In this document: positions 44,101-54,423 of the stretch, in pieces
How the letters are laid out: every line of letters begins with the position of its first letter
Position numbering within the stretch: the stretch's first letter is position 1
From: Bacteroidales bacterium
Lineage (GTDB): Bacteria > Bacteroidota > Bacteroidia > Bacteroidales > UBA932
Length of the DNA: 64,000 nucleotides
NCBI GenBank assembly: GCA_017482565.1
Contig: JAFUMO010000068.1
Span: forward strand, 1 to 64,000
Reading direction: 5' to 3'
Position numbers and translations under genes: made by a program
The notes under the pieces: model-generated
What the model was told of the DNA's origin: nothing
Database searches by the model: none
Seen by the model: only the letters and a program-made list of their open reading frames with translations

Positions 44101-45486
44101 TTATATCCTTTCTCCCAACATTCCGGCAATAGGGGGTATGAGCCTGTCAATGTCCCCTGCACCAAAGGTTACAAGTATGTCAATTTCCTTGTCTTCAAGC
44201 CATCCCAGCACCTCTTCCTTCTTCATCATAATCTTCTGGTCCAGGTTTACCCTGTTGAATATGATTTCAGAGGTCACCCCCTCTATAGGGAGCTCCCTTG
44301 CAGGGTATATGTCCAGCAGCACAAGCTCGTCGGCGAGGCTGAGGCTTGCTGCAAATTCCTCTGCAAAATCCCTTGTCCTCGTATAGAGGTGGGGCTGGAA
44401 TATGGCTGTAAGCTTCCTTCCCGGGAAAATGTTCCTCATGGAGCTTATTGCGGAACTTATCTCTTTAGGGTGGTGGGCATAGTCATCTATATATGCCACC
44501 TTAGGGGTGTTGAGGTGTATGTCAAAACGCCTCTCTACACCCTGGAATGCTGCAAGGGCATCCTTTACCTTTCCAGGCTCAAGTCCGCCAAGCAGTGCGG
44601 CTGCTGCAGCGGCTATGCCGTTCTCCACATTCACCCAACCGGGTATCCCTACGGTACACCCTTCAATTACGCCGGCAGGAACCTCCTTGCCGCCGATGGT
44701 ACGGTATGCGGGGTGCCTGAGGCTGAAGCGGAAGTATCCCCCTTCCAGCAGCTCCACATTGCAAGGAGAGAAGTCAGCCTCCTCCTTGAACGAGTAGCTG
44801 TATACTGTTGCCTTTACATTTGTAAGGTCTATCTCCACACCCTTCTTCAGGATAAGGGCACCTCCTGCCTTTATCTGCCCGGCAAACTCTGCAAAGGCCC
44901 CCTTTATGGTTGATTCATCACCGTAGATGTCCAGATGGTCTGCATCGGTGGAGGTGATGATTGCAACATCAGGGAAGAGCTGAAGGAATGAACGGTCAAA
45001 TTCATCCGCCTCCGCTACGAGTACGGGGTTCTTGCTCAACAGCAGGTTGGTATGGTAGTTCTTTGAGATTCCTCCAAGGAATGCAGAGCATCCCTCCCCG
45101 CTGTGGGTATATATGTGTGCCAGCAATGTGCTGGTTGTTGTCTTTCCGTGTGTCCCTGCCACACCTATGCACTTCTGCTCCTGTGCAATCTCTCCCAGGG
45201 CCCTTGAACGCTTTATGAGCCTGTAGCCGTTTTCCTGCACATATACAAGCTCCTCCATATCCTTTGGAATGGCGGGGGTATATATTACAAGGGTATTCTC
45301 CACATCCTTGGGGATGAATGAGACATCGCTTGTGAAGTGGATCTCTATCCCCTCCTTCTCAAGGTTTGCGGTGAGCTTGCTCGGAGTCTTGTCGTATCCG
45401 CTTACCTTATACCCGGCATGGTTGTAGTAACGGGCTATTGCGCTCATCCCTATACCGCCTATTCCTATGAAATATACATTCTTCAT
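44101..45486 (-). CDS. murC: UDP-N-acetylmuramate--L-alanine ligase
   Basis: 461 aa from MKNVYFIGIGGIGMS; the frame opens nine codons earlier, inside murG. Rossmann start GIGGIGMSAIA, ATP-binding GVAGTHGKTTTSTLL, and the Mur ligase C-terminal domain (VERRFDIHLN, YIDDYAHHPKEI). It adds the first amino acid of the peptidoglycan stem. Two bp after murG. Confidence 0.96.
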   Translation of the reverse strand: MKNVYFIGIGGIGMSAIARYYNHAGYKVSGYDKTPSKLTANLEKEGIEIHFTSDVSFIPKDVENTLVIYTPAIPKDMEELVYVQENGYRLIKRSRALGEIAQEQKCIGVAGTHGKTTTSTLLAHIYTHSGEGCSAFLGGISKNYHTNLLLSKNPVLVAEADEFDRSFLQLFPDVAIITSTDADHLDIYGDESTIKGAFAEFAGQIKAGGALILKKGVEIDLTNVKATVYSYSFKEEADFSPCNVELLEGGYFRFSLRHPAYRTIGGKEVPAGVIEGCTVGIPGWVNVENGIAAAAAALLGGLEPGKVKDALAAFQGVERRFDIHLNTPKVAYIDDYAHHPKEISSAISSMRNIFPGRKLTAIFQPHLYTRTRDFAEEFAASLSLADELVLLDIYPARELPIEGVTSEIIFNRVNLDQKIMMKKEEVLGWLEDKEIDILVTFGAGDIDRLIPPIAGMLGERI

Positions 45487-45488
45487 TG

Positions 45489-46625
45489 TCATTTCTCCGC
45501 AAGTTTGAGGCATTCCTGTGCAATTACTGCTGCAGCATCAGGCTTAGCCAGCTTCTGTATGTTCTCCTCCAGCCTTGAAATCTTCCCTTCATCTTCCAGC
45601 AGCCCGGCAAGGCACGGTACAAATTCATTTACGGCCTCCGCATCCTTTATCATAAGTGCGGCATCCTTCTCCACAAGGGCCATTGCATTGTGTGTCTGGT
45701 GGTCCTCAGCAACAACCGGTGACGGTACAAATACAGTGCATTTTCCGGCAACGCAAAGCTCTGAGATTGTTCCCGCTCCGGCACGGCTCACAACAACATC
45801 TGCAGCTGCATATGCCAGGTCCATCCTCTGTATGAAATCAGAGCAATATACGCTTGGGGCAGGGTTTTCCTGCAGGAAGCGCATCACCTCCTCCCTGTAT
45901 ATCTTTCCGCACTGCCAGATTGCCTGGTATCCCTTGCCTCCCTCTTCAACCGGCTTGAAAAGGTCTGAGGATGTTATGGCTTTCTTCATGCACTCGTTCA
46001 GGGTGCGGCAGCCGAGGCTTCCTCCAACCACAAATATTGTCTTTTTCTGTGGGGAGAGGCTGTAGAATGTGAATCCTTCCTCCTTCTGCTCCTGAGTTGC
46101 TTTCCTTATGTCCTTCCTTATGGGGTTTCCTGTAAGGATGATCTTTTCTGCAGGGAAGAAGCGCTCCATGCCGTCATACGCAACGCATATCCTGCTTGCA
46201 CTGGCACCGTTCTTCCTGTTCACCAGCCCTGCAAATGAGTTCTGCTCCTGCAGGAGTACCGGAACACCGCAGCCTGCACCCATCCCTACAATTGCAGCAC
46301 TTGCATAACCGCCCACACCTACAATGAGGTCCGGCCTGAACCCCTTTATTATCTTCTTGGCAATGGAGCGGCATTTGAGGTAATCAATTGCCACGGATAT
46401 GTTGGACAGAGAGTAGAGAGGCCTTTTCAAGCCCCTTGCAGGTATCCCCTTTATTTCATATCCGGCTGCCGGCACCTTTTCCATCTCCATCTTTCCCTCT
46501 GCCCCCACAAAAAGGATTTTGGCCTGTGGCCTTGCCTCCATTATTGCATTTGCAATGGATATGGCAGGGAAGATGTGTCCTCCTGTGCCGCCTCCGCTTA
46601 TTATTACTCTCAATTCCTTTTCCAT
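45489..46625 (-). CDS. murG: UDP-GlcNAc:lipid I N-acetylglucosaminyltransferase
   Basis: 378 aa, GT28 family. Seen: the lipid-side loop SGGGTGGHIFPA near the N-terminus and the UDP-binding domain with VVVSRAGAGTISELCVAGK and PSPVVAEDHQTHNA. It converts lipid I to lipid II on the inner face of the membrane. 9 bp after ftsW. Confidence 0.96.
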   Translation of the reverse strand: MEKELRVIISGGGTGGHIFPAISIANAIMEARPQAKILFVGAEGKMEMEKVPAAGYEIKGIPARGLKRPLYSLSNISVAIDYLKCRSIAKKIIKGFRPDLIVGVGGYASAAIVGMGAGCGVPVLLQEQNSFAGLVNRKNGASASRICVAYDGMERFFPAEKIILTGNPIRKDIRKATQEQKEEGFTFYSLSPQKKTIFVVGGSLGCRTLNECMKKAITSSDLFKPVEEGGKGYQAIWQCGKIYREEVMRFLQENPAPSVYCSDFIQRMDLAYAAADVVVSRAGAGTISELCVAGKCTVFVPSPVVAEDHQTHNAMALVEKDAALMIKDAEAVNEFVPCLAGLLEDEGKISRLEENIQKLAKPDAAAVIAQECLKLAEK

Positions 46626-46634
46626 TGTCCAGTT

Positions 46635-47924
46635 TTATTTGAATTCCCCGTCGGGACCAATAATTTCATGTTCTTCTTCCTCTTCCGTCTTTGCCGGAGC
46701 AACTGCTGCTGCCTCTGCTGCCGCAGCCTCCTTCAGCTTCTTCTGGGATGTCACATCAATTGTACGGCTCACCGACAATATTATTCCGAAAGCGCAGCTG
46801 AGGATTACCAGTGATGTTCCTCCAAGGCTCAGCAGCGGTAGGGTATGTCCTGTAACCGGCAGGTATCCCACATTTACCAGAATGTGCAGGGAGGCCTGTA
46901 CCGTTATGAGGAGACCCAGGCCGGCCACTACAAGTGCCGTAAAGATCTTGGTGCAGTTCTTTACCAGAATGATGCACCGGAACAGGAACCACAGGTAGAG
47001 CATCAGTACGAACATTCCGCCAAGAAGCCCGTATTCCTCAATTATGATGGTGTATATGTAATCTGAGTAAGGGTGGGGGAGGAAGTAGCGCTGCGTACTC
47101 TTGCCCGGTCCCTTGCCGAATACTCCTACGGATGATATGGCAACCTTGGCCATATCTGCCTGGTATGTCTTGTCGGCTTCCCTCTGTTTCTCCTCCAGGG
47201 TCATCTCTTCTGCTATCTCAGTCTTTGTAAAGAACTTGGAGAGTCTGCTGAATGCAGTGTCGAGTCTGGAGAAGAGAGTTATGTTGCAAAGGTGCAGTAT
47301 GATTATGACAACTGCCATAACTCCCACAATCCCGCCGGCCTTGAATATGTAGTTCCATTTTACCCCTGCAATTATGAGCATGAGGAGGCATATCAGACCT
47401 ACAAACAGTGCGGATGAAACGCTTCCCACAAGGATTAGGATACAGGTGATGCCTACCGGTACCATTATCTTTGTAAGGAACTCCTTGAAAGTCTCAAGAC
47501 GGCATACCTCCAGAGCCCTTGCCAGGTAGAGCACCACGGCAATCTTGGCCATCTCGGTGGGCTGGAACTTGAGCCCGCCTATGGAGAGCCACCTGTTGGC
47601 CCCGTTTACCTCCTTCCCGAACACGGCAGTTGCCAGCAGCAGCCCTATGCTTACCAGCAAGGCAATGTTGGCAAGGCCCCTGTACCATCCGAGGGGAATC
47701 TTGTAGCAGATGAAAAGTGCAGCAAGTCCCATGAGGACAAACTGTACCTGCTTTATGAGGTAGGCGAAGTTGGTTGTGTCTTCCCTATATGCCAGAGCGC
47801 TGCTTGCAGAGTAGATGAGGGCAATGGAAATCAGTGACAACAGGAATACTATTGTCCATATTACCTTGTCTCCATTAAGCCTGCTCAGCATGGATCCCCT
47901 GTTATTTGCAGTTCCGCTCTCCAT
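46635..47924 (-). CDS. ftsW: SEDS glycosyltransferase FtsW
   Basis: 429 aa with about 10 membrane helices. SEDS features: VNGANRWLSIGGLKFQPTEMAKIAVVLYLAR, and near the C-terminus HILVNVGYLPVTGHTLPLLSLGGTSLV. It polymerises lipid II at the septum with the FtsI transpeptidase. A cytoplasmic tail of ~45 residues rich in Ala and Glu follows the last helix. Between murD and murG in the dcw order. Confidence 0.94.
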   Translation of the reverse strand: MESGTANNRGSMLSRLNGDKVIWTIVFLLSLISIALIYSASSALAYREDTTNFAYLIKQVQFVLMGLAALFICYKIPLGWYRGLANIALLVSIGLLLATAVFGKEVNGANRWLSIGGLKFQPTEMAKIAVVLYLARALEVCRLETFKEFLTKIMVPVGITCILILVGSVSSALFVGLICLLMLIIAGVKWNYIFKAGGIVGVMAVVIIILHLCNITLFSRLDTAFSRLSKFFTKTEIAEEMTLEEKQREADKTYQADMAKVAISSVGVFGKGPGKSTQRYFLPHPYSDYIYTIIIEEYGLLGGMFVLMLYLWFLFRCIILVKNCTKIFTALVVAGLGLLITVQASLHILVNVGYLPVTGHTLPLLSLGGTSLVILSCAFGIILSVSRTIDVTSQKKLKEAAAAEAAAVAPAKTEEEEEHEIIGPDGEFK

Positions 47925-47930
47925 ATTGTG

Positions 47931-49265
47931 TTAAAGTTCCCTTATTGCATCCTTGAATTGCCTGCCCCTGTCCTCGTAGCTCTTGAAGAGGTCGAAGCTG
48001 GCGCAGCATGGCGAGAGAAGCACTGTCTCTCCCGGCTGGGCCACCTCGTATGCCTTTGCAACGGCATCCTTGGCAGACTGTACGTCAAATATCATGTCAA
48101 CCTTGTCTGCAAAGTTCTCATGCAGCTTTTCATTGTGCAGGCCCATGCAGATGAGTACCCTTACCTTATCCTTTACCAGGTCATAAAGCGGAGCGTAGTC
48201 ATTTCCCTTGTCCTTCCCGCCGGCAATCCATACCACAGGGGTTGTCATGCTGTCCAGGGCATACCATGCGGAATCCACATTGGTGGCCTTGGAATCGTTG
48301 ATGTAGAGTACATTCTTTATCTTCATCACCTTCTCCATCCTGTGCTCCACGCCGCTGAATGTCATGAGGCTCTCCCTTATCACCTTCTTGTCTATCTTTA
48401 TGGCCTTGGCCGCAATGGCAGCTGCCATAGAGTTGTATACATTGTGTTTTCCCTGCAGGGCAAGCTCCTTGAGGTAGATGAAGTCAACATCCCCGTTCAC
48501 GTTCACGAACATCTTGCCGTCATCAATCCAGGCACCTTCCCCAACCTCTTCCTTCTGTGTGAAAGGAAGCATCTTGGCTCTTGTAACTATCTTCTCCAGC
48601 TCACCTATTGTAACCGGATCATCCTTGCAGAAGATGAAGCAGTCCTCCTCCTTCATGTTCTGGGTAATCCTGAACTTGGAGTTGATGTAGTTCTGCATCT
48701 TGAAGTCGTAGCGGTCCAAATGGTCCGGGGTGATGTTCATGAGGATGGCAATATCTGCCTTGAACTCATACATCCCGTCCAGCTGGAAACTGCTCAGCTC
48801 CAATACGTAGTAGTCATACCTCTCGGTTGCCACCTGATAGGCGTAGCTCTGCCCTATGTTTCCACCCAGTCCCACATTCAGCCCTGCGTTCTTGAGCATG
48901 AAGTAGATGAGGGAAGTTGTGGTTGTTTTACCGTTGCTTCCTGTAATGCAGATCTTCTTGGCGTTGCAGTATCTCCCTGCAAATTCAATCTCGGAGATAA
49001 TCTTTATCCCTTTCTCCCTTATTGCAACAATAAGGGGTGCAGTCTCAGGAATGCCCGGGCTCTTTATCACCTCATCAGCGTTGAGGATTTTTTCAATTGT
49101 ATGTCCCCCCTCCTCAAAATCAATGTCCCACTTGCGGAGAAGCTCCTTTGCATCCTCCTTGAGTTTCCCGCTGTCGCTGAGAAATACATCCAGCCCCTTA
49201 ACTTTGGCCAGAACTGCAGAACCTGTTCCGCTCTCACCGCCTCCAAGAACAACAACTCTTTGCAT
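47931..49265 (-). CDS. murD: UDP-N-acetylmuramoyl-L-alanine--D-glutamate ligase
   Basis: 444 aa from MQRVVVLGGGESGTG; the frame opens 13 codons earlier, inside mraY. ATP-binding CITGSNGKTTTTSLI, and GVEHRMEKV and NDSKATNVDSAW in the Mur ligase domains. It adds D-Glu. A 478-residue open frame on the opposite strand is a shadow of this gene. Two bp after mraY. Confidence 0.96.
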   Translation of the reverse strand: MQRVVVLGGGESGTGSAVLAKVKGLDVFLSDSGKLKEDAKELLRKWDIDFEEGGHTIEKILNADEVIKSPGIPETAPLIVAIREKGIKIISEIEFAGRYCNAKKICITGSNGKTTTTSLIYFMLKNAGLNVGLGGNIGQSYAYQVATERYDYYVLELSSFQLDGMYEFKADIAILMNITPDHLDRYDFKMQNYINSKFRITQNMKEEDCFIFCKDDPVTIGELEKIVTRAKMLPFTQKEEVGEGAWIDDGKMFVNVNGDVDFIYLKELALQGKHNVYNSMAAAIAAKAIKIDKKVIRESLMTFSGVEHRMEKVMKIKNVLYINDSKATNVDSAWYALDSMTTPVVWIAGGKDKGNDYAPLYDLVKDKVRVLICMGLHNEKLHENFADKVDMIFDVQSAKDAVAKAYEVAQPGETVLLSPCCASFDLFKSYEDRGRQFKDAIREL

Positions 49266-49267
49266 GA

Positions 49268-50458
49268 CTATCTGATTTTTAGTGTTATTATGGTTATTGC
49301 ACAAAGCAAAATGGTAATGATCCAGAATCTCACAACAATCTTGGCCTCAGGGAGCGCCTTCTGAGGTGACTGTATAATTGCAGGAATCCCCTCCTTCTGG
49401 AAATGGTGGTGCAGGGTGCTCAACTTGAAGATTCTACTTCCCTCACCGTATTTCTTCCTGGTATATTTGAAATAATACCTCTGCATAATAACTGAAAGGC
49501 TCTCCACAAGGAATATTCCGCACATCACAGGGATAAGGAGCTCCTTCTTGAGGATGATGGCAGCCACGGCAATGATGCCTCCCAGGGCAAGGCTTCCGGT
49601 ATCACCCATGAATACCTGTGCAGGGTAGGTGTTGTACCAGAGGAACCCCACCAGGGCACCTATGAATGCAGACATGAAGATTACCACCTCACCGCTGTAA
49701 GGGATGTACATTATATCCAGATAAGAGGCATATATTGTGTTTCCCGACAGATATGCGAGGATTGCAATGGTAATGCCTATGAAGGCCGAAACCCCTGTGG
49801 CAAGGCCATCCATGCCGTCTGTAAGGTTGGAGCCGTTTGAAACTGCTGTAATCACAAAAATTATCACAATCACATAGATTATCCTTGCGAATATCTCACC
49901 GAATCCGCCACCGAACGGGCTGAGCCAAGCATAATCGAACTGGTTGTCCTTTACGAACGGAATGGTTGTAAGGGTGCTCTGTATGTCTACCTGGTTGCTG
50001 AAGCAGAGTGCAAGCCCCACCACAAGGCCCAGTGTAACCTGCCCTATGATCTTGTATTTTCCGCTCAACCCGTCCTTGTTCTTCTTGAATACCTTTATTG
50101 AATCATCAAGAAATCCTATAAGCCCGAGCCAGATTGCAGAAACAATGAGCAGCTGCACATAAATGTTGGTAAGGTTGCCAAACAGCAGTGCCGGAACCAG
50201 AATGGAGAGGATGATTATTATACCTCCCATTGTTGGGGTTCCCTTCTTCTGCATCTGCCCTTCAAGGCCCAGGTCCCTGATCTCCTCCCCAATCTGCCTT
50301 TTCTGGAGCTTCCTGATGATTCTCGGGCCTGCATACAATGCAACAAGCAATGCTGTCATAAGAGCCAGCAGTGCCCTGAATGAGATATATTGCATCAGTC
50401 CTATTCCGGGAAAATCAATCCCGGCATTGCTCAAATAGTCAAACAGATGGTATAACAT
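49268..50458 (-). CDS. mraY: Phospho-MurNAc-pentapeptide transferase
   Basis: 396 aa with about 10 membrane helices. Conserved cytoplasmic loops: [27 protein letters not shown] (paired Asp), [14 protein letters not shown] and [19 protein letters not shown]. It makes lipid I on undecaprenyl phosphate. Between murE (14 bp) and murD. Confidence 0.97.
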   Translation of the reverse strand: MLYHLFDYLSNAGIDFPGIGLMQYISFRALLALMTALLVALYAGPRIIRKLQKRQIGEEIRDLGLEGQMQKKGTPTMGGIIIILSILVPALLFGNLTNIYVQLLIVSAIWLGLIGFLDDSIKVFKKNKDGLSGKYKIIGQVTLGLVVGLALCFSNQVDIQSTLTTIPFVKDNQFDYAWLSPFGGGFGEIFARIIYVIVIIFVITAVSNGSNLTDGMDGLATGVSAFIGITIAILAYLSGNTIYASYLDIMYIPYSGEVVIFMSAFIGALVGFLWYNTYPAQVFMGDTGSLALGGIIAVAAIILKKELLIPVMCGIFLVESLSVIMQRYYFKYTRKKYGEGSRIFKLSTLHHHFQKEGIPAIIQSPQKALPEAKIVVRFWIITILLCAITIITLKIR

Positions 50459-50472
50459 TATTATTGTCTCCT

Positions 50473-51930
50473 TTATTTTGCCTCTTTCTGCATCCGGAAG
50501 GCCTCCTTTATAATTTCTTTATCATCAAGGTGATGTTTTACACCGTTTATTATCTGGTAATCTTCGTGCCCCTTCCCTGCAACCAGTATGATGGAGCCCG
50601 GTCTGGCAGTGAGGATTGCTGTACGGATAGCCTCGGACCTGTCGGGAATAAAGAGGGATTTTGCTTTCCCCTTTATGTCCATTCCTGCCTTTATGTCTGC
50701 AATTATCTCATTGGGGTCCTCAAACCTCGGATTGTCTGATGTTACAACCACCCTCCCAGAGTATTTTGTGGCAATTGCCCCCATTTTGGGGCGTTTGGTC
50801 TTGTCCCTGTTGCCTCCGCACCCGAACACGCAGATGAGGTCTCCGCAAGGTTCCAGCTCCTTGAGGGTCTTGAGGACATTCTCAAGTGCATCAGGTGTAT
50901 GGGCATAATCCACGGCAGCAATTATGTCATCCTCCCCCTTGAAGTACTCAAGCCTTCCGGCAACCGAGGTGAGGGTACTCATGGCAGTAACCACCTCTTC
51001 CTCCTTTGCCCCAAGCAGCATTGCGGTCCCATACACAGCGGTAAGGTTTGCGGCATTGTGCATCCCTATGAACCTGCACCACACCTCCCTGCCGTTTATG
51101 TTCAGGAGCATCCCCTCAATTGTCTTCTCCAGAATCCTGGTCTTGAAGTCTGCCCAGTTGCGGCATGAGTAGGTGCTCACCTGAGCCTTTGTATTCTGTA
51201 CCATCACCTCACCATTGCGGTCATCAGCATTTGTAAGGGCGAATGCCTCTTTGGGAAGGTTGTCAAACAGCGCCTTCTTGCATGCAAGGTAGTTGGCGAA
51301 TGTCTTGTGGTAATCCAGGTGGTCGTGGGTGAGGTTTGTAAAGACAGCACCTGCAAACCTTATCCCCTCTATCCTCTGCTGGTGGATTGCATGCGAGCTT
51401 GCCTCCATAAAGCAGAACTCACATCCGGCTCCTGCCATCTGTGCCAGCAGGGCGTTGAGTTCCACAGGCCCGGGTGTAGTGTTTTCTGTCTCATATCTTT
51501 TCTCCCCAACATAGTTTGCAATTGTTGAGAGGAGACCGCAGCAATAGCCAAGCCTTGTAAAGAGGTCATATAGCAGCGTTGCTATGGAGGTCTTTCCGTT
51601 GGTGCCTGTAACCGCCACTACCCTCAGCTTATGTGAAGGGTTGTCATGGAAATTGGCTGCTATCCTTGCAACTGCCTTACGGCTCTCCTTTACCATTATG
51701 TAGCTGGCGGTGGCAGGAGCATCCTGCGGAATCTCCTCACAAACCACATAGGCCGCACCGTTCGCCACAGCCTTTGCCACGTAGTTGTGGCCGTCGGCCT
51801 CAGCGCCTCTCACGGCAACAAAGAGCGATCCCGGAGTACATTTCCTGGAATCGCAGCATATATCCTCCACATTCCCTGCAGGAACGTTGCCTATGGTTTC
51901 CACACCTGTAAGTATTGCACTAATCTCCAT
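50473..51930 (-). CDS. murE: UDP-MurNAc-tripeptide synthetase, meso-DAP type
   Basis: 485 aa. ATP-binding [15 protein letters not shown]; the specificity motif reads DNPR ([12 protein letters not shown]), which in this family marks meso-diaminopimelate as substrate rather than lysine, so the organism should have DAP-type peptidoglycan. The start overlaps the end of ftsI by 11 bp. Confidence 0.96.
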   Translation of the reverse strand: MEISAILTGVETIGNVPAGNVEDICCDSRKCTPGSLFVAVRGAEADGHNYVAKAVANGAAYVVCEEIPQDAPATASYIMVKESRKAVARIAANFHDNPSHKLRVVAVTGTNGKTSIATLLYDLFTRLGYCCGLLSTIANYVGEKRYETENTTPGPVELNALLAQMAGAGCEFCFMEASSHAIHQQRIEGIRFAGAVFTNLTHDHLDYHKTFANYLACKKALFDNLPKEAFALTNADDRNGEVMVQNTKAQVSTYSCRNWADFKTRILEKTIEGMLLNINGREVWCRFIGMHNAANLTAVYGTAMLLGAKEEEVVTAMSTLTSVAGRLEYFKGEDDIIAAVDYAHTPDALENVLKTLKELEPCGDLICVFGCGGNRDKTKRPKMGAIATKYSGRVVVTSDNPRFEDPNEIIADIKAGMDIKGKAKSLFIPDRSEAIRTAILTARPGSIILVAGKGHEDYQIINGVKHHLDDKEIIKEAFRMQKEAK

Positions 51931-54037
51931 TTTCAGACAAGATTAAATTTACAACTGTATCCTTATCTACCTTGCTGCCGGCCTCTGGTATCTGTTTCAC
52001 CACTTTGCCATATCCCTGGAATGTCACCCTGTAGCCGCTGTTCTCCAGCAGATAGATGGCATCTTTCAGGCCCATATCCACAACATTCGCAAGAGAATCG
52101 CTTTCTGCATACCAGTTACTTGCAATCAGCCTCCCGGTGGTGTCCTTGCTGAACTTTGCCCAACCGGACCTGTTGTTCTCCCGTATATCGCTCTTCTCAA
52201 ATCCTACACCAAGTTCAGAGAGCACCTTGCTCTGGGCATCCAGCCTCCCCACGGCAACTTTTGGAACTGCATTTTTCTCACCCTTTCCATCCAGGACCGG
52301 AACCCAGTCTGAACTTGTTGAATAAATATGGTCTGCAATCTGCCTGAATACGGGGCCTGCCCAGCTTCCTCCATAGAAGTTTCCCCTTGTATCTCCCGAG
52401 TAGAGGATTACAATGGCGGAATATTTGGGATTGTCGGCAGGGTAGAAACCTGCAAAGGAAGCCTGATATCTTCTGTATCCGTTCTTCTCATAACCTATCT
52501 TGCCTCCGTATGCTATCCTGGCAGTACCTGTCTTGCCGGCTATCTGGAACTTGGCATTGTTCAGGAACCTTCCTGTACCCACTTCAACAACGTGCCTGAG
52601 GGCCTGCCTTGCTTTTGCGGCTGTCTCCTTGGAGCAGATGGATCCACTTATCTCCTTAGGCCCGAAGTTCTTTACAATCTCCCCGTTCTCCTGGTAGTTT
52701 TCTATAAAGTACGGCTTCATCATCTTGCCGTCGTTTGCAATTGCATTATAGAATGTAAGGGTATGGAGCGGCGTAAGCAGCGTTGAATACCCAATGGCCA
52801 TTGATGAAAGGCTTGAACGGCTCCACATGGCGTCGCCCGGGCCATAGATGGCACCCCTTGCCTCCCCCTGTATGTCAAGGTTGAACCTTTCGCCTACCTT
52901 CATGCTGTTGAGCCTGTCTACAAACCTCTGCTCCTGCCCTTCATAGTAGCGTACTGCAAGTTTTGCAAATGCCACATTTGAGGATTTTGCAAGGGCTGTC
53001 TTCACATCCATCATCCCGTATGCATGGGTATCCGAATATGTATGCCCTCCGTAGCTCCATTTACCGTTGCCTCCGTCAATAGGATCCTCAAGGGTTACAT
53101 ATCCGTCCTCAAGGAGTGATACCAGTGTCATCAGCTTGAATACGGAACCAGGCTCGGTGGCGTCACCAATGGCGTAGTTGTATGACTCGTCATAGCCGTC
53201 ACCCATCTTTTTCATGTTGGCAATTGCCCTTATGGCACCGGTCTCCACCTCCATCACTATTGCAGTTCCTCCCTCAATGTTCATTCCCTTGGCAAGCTGC
53301 TCCCTGAGCGCCTTCTCGGCTGCCTCCTGGATTTCTATGTCTATGGTTGTCTGGATGTCATATCCGTCCTTTGGAGCAATTCCTTCAACACCGGTTACAG
53401 GCCTCCATTCGCCTCCCAGCATCTTCTGTATGGTCTGCTTCCCGGGTGTTCCCTTAAGGTAATAGTCGCAGCTGCCCTCAATGCCTACACCCACCCCCTC
53501 GGTATTGATGAAGCCTATTGTCCTGTAGGCAAGCCTGCCGTAAGGATTGTTCCTCTTGTACTGCTGCTCCACAATGAGGCCGCCTCTGTTGGCCCCGAGC
53601 CTGAGGATGGGGAACTGCTTCACCTGTGCCAGCTCTGCGTAATCAACCAGTCTGTTTCCAAGGGCCTTATATCTCTTCTTCTCCTTTCTGGCCTTCTCAA
53701 GGTCCTTCTTGTACTCCCTTGCACTCTTGTCCTTGAAGAAGCCCGCAAGTGAACTGCTCAGCTCATCAATGTACTTCTTGAATGTATCCTCATTTGCCAC
53801 AACGCAATCCAGCCTTACCCTGTAGTAAGGTACTGATGTGGCCATTGGTCTGCCGTCGCTGGAGAGGATATCACCCCTTATGGCTTCAATCACCTCTTCC
53901 CTGTAGGCAATCTCCACGGCTGTGGTATCTGTAGGATTTATGAACTGCATATACGCAATCTTTCCCATTATGGCCAGTGCCATAATGACGAAAAGCTTGT
54001 AGATGAAAGCCATCTTCTTGAATATGCCTGTTATCAT
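51920..54037 (-). CDS. ftsI: Septal penicillin-binding protein 3 with C-terminal PASTA domain
   Basis: 705 aa class B PBP. A short cytoplasmic start, one membrane helix (about 11-31), a dimerisation domain (VEIAYREEVIEAIRGDILSSDGRPMA), and a transpeptidase domain with catalytic SVFK (298-301), SSN (352-354) and KTG (502-504). The last ~65 residues form a PASTA-like domain (DAIYLLENSGYRVTFQGYGKV...IPEAGSKVDKDTVV). It crosslinks septal peptidoglycan with FtsW. The start could also be the second Met (residue 9). Five bp after the FtsL-like gene. Confidence 0.94.
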   Translation of the reverse strand: MITGIFKKMAFIYKLFVIMALAIMGKIAYMQFINPTDTTAVEIAYREEVIEAIRGDILSSDGRPMATSVPYYRVRLDCVVANEDTFKKYIDELSSSLAGFFKDKSAREYKKDLEKARKEKKRYKALGNRLVDYAELAQVKQFPILRLGANRGGLIVEQQYKRNNPYGRLAYRTIGFINTEGVGVGIEGSCDYYLKGTPGKQTIQKMLGGEWRPVTGVEGIAPKDGYDIQTTIDIEIQEAAEKALREQLAKGMNIEGGTAIVMEVETGAIRAIANMKKMGDGYDESYNYAIGDATEPGSVFKLMTLVSLLEDGYVTLEDPIDGGNGKWSYGGHTYSDTHAYGMMDVKTALAKSSNVAFAKLAVRYYEGQEQRFVDRLNSMKVGERFNLDIQGEARGAIYGPGDAMWSRSSLSSMAIGYSTLLTPLHTLTFYNAIANDGKMMKPYFIENYQENGEIVKNFGPKEISGSICSKETAAKARQALRHVVEVGTGRFLNNAKFQIAGKTGTARIAYGGKIGYEKNGYRRYQASFAGFYPADNPKYSAIVILYSGDTRGNFYGGSWAGPVFRQIADHIYSTSSDWVPVLDGKGEKNAVPKVAVGRLDAQSKVLSELGVGFEKSDIRENNRSGWAKFSKDTTGRLIASNWYAESDSLANVVDMGLKDAIYLLENSGYRVTFQGYGKVVKQIPEAGSKVDKDTVVNLILSENGD

Positions 54038-54042
54038 AATCC

Positions 54043-54423
54043 TCAGTACCTTTCAATAAGTTTTACCGCCTTTGCCGGGTCTTTTGGCTTTGAAAGCCTC
54101 GATCCCTGTTCAATGAGCCGTGTCTCCACCTCGTTCCTCTTGCTCAGATACTGCAGCCTTGCCGCCTTTGCGGTGTAATCTGCCTTAAGGTTCTTTAGCT
54201 CCTTCTGGTTGCGCCTCATCTGCATCTGGGTGTTCTCCACGCTCAGGTTTATTGAGATGAATGCAATGATGAGGGCAAACAGATACAAAATGAAATATTG
54301 GTCAACCGTCTTCAGTCTTGAAAGAATGCGGCCGCCCAATATGTCACTCGCAAAATTGAATCTGTCCTGCCCTTGTCCGTTGCCCATATCAAACCTTATA
54401 AAATCATTTCCCTTTAGTGTCAA
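54043..54423 (-). CDS. FtsL-like bitopic division protein
   Basis: 126 aa (114 if it starts at MGNGQGQD, 54387). One membrane helix (about 44-63), then a periplasmic coiled coil (NTQMQMRRNQKELKNLKADYTAKAARLQYL), the layout of FtsL. The cytoplasmic motif SDILGGRILS resembles FtsL-like proteins of other Bacteroidota. Identity rests on topology and position between rsmH and ftsI. The longer start overlaps rsmH by 20 bp. Confidence 0.8.
   Translation of the reverse strand: MTLKGNDFIRFDMGNGQGQDRFNFASDILGGRILSRLKTVDQYFILYLFALIIAFISINLSVENTQMQMRRNQKELKNLKADYTAKAARLQYLSKRNEVETRLIEQGSRLSKPKDPAKAVKLIERY

Noticed and set aside
47928-49364. A 478-residue open frame on the plus strand
   Set aside because: It lies wholly opposite murD, whose minus-strand protein has every Mur ligase motif; the translation has no family features and is a codon-bias shadow.
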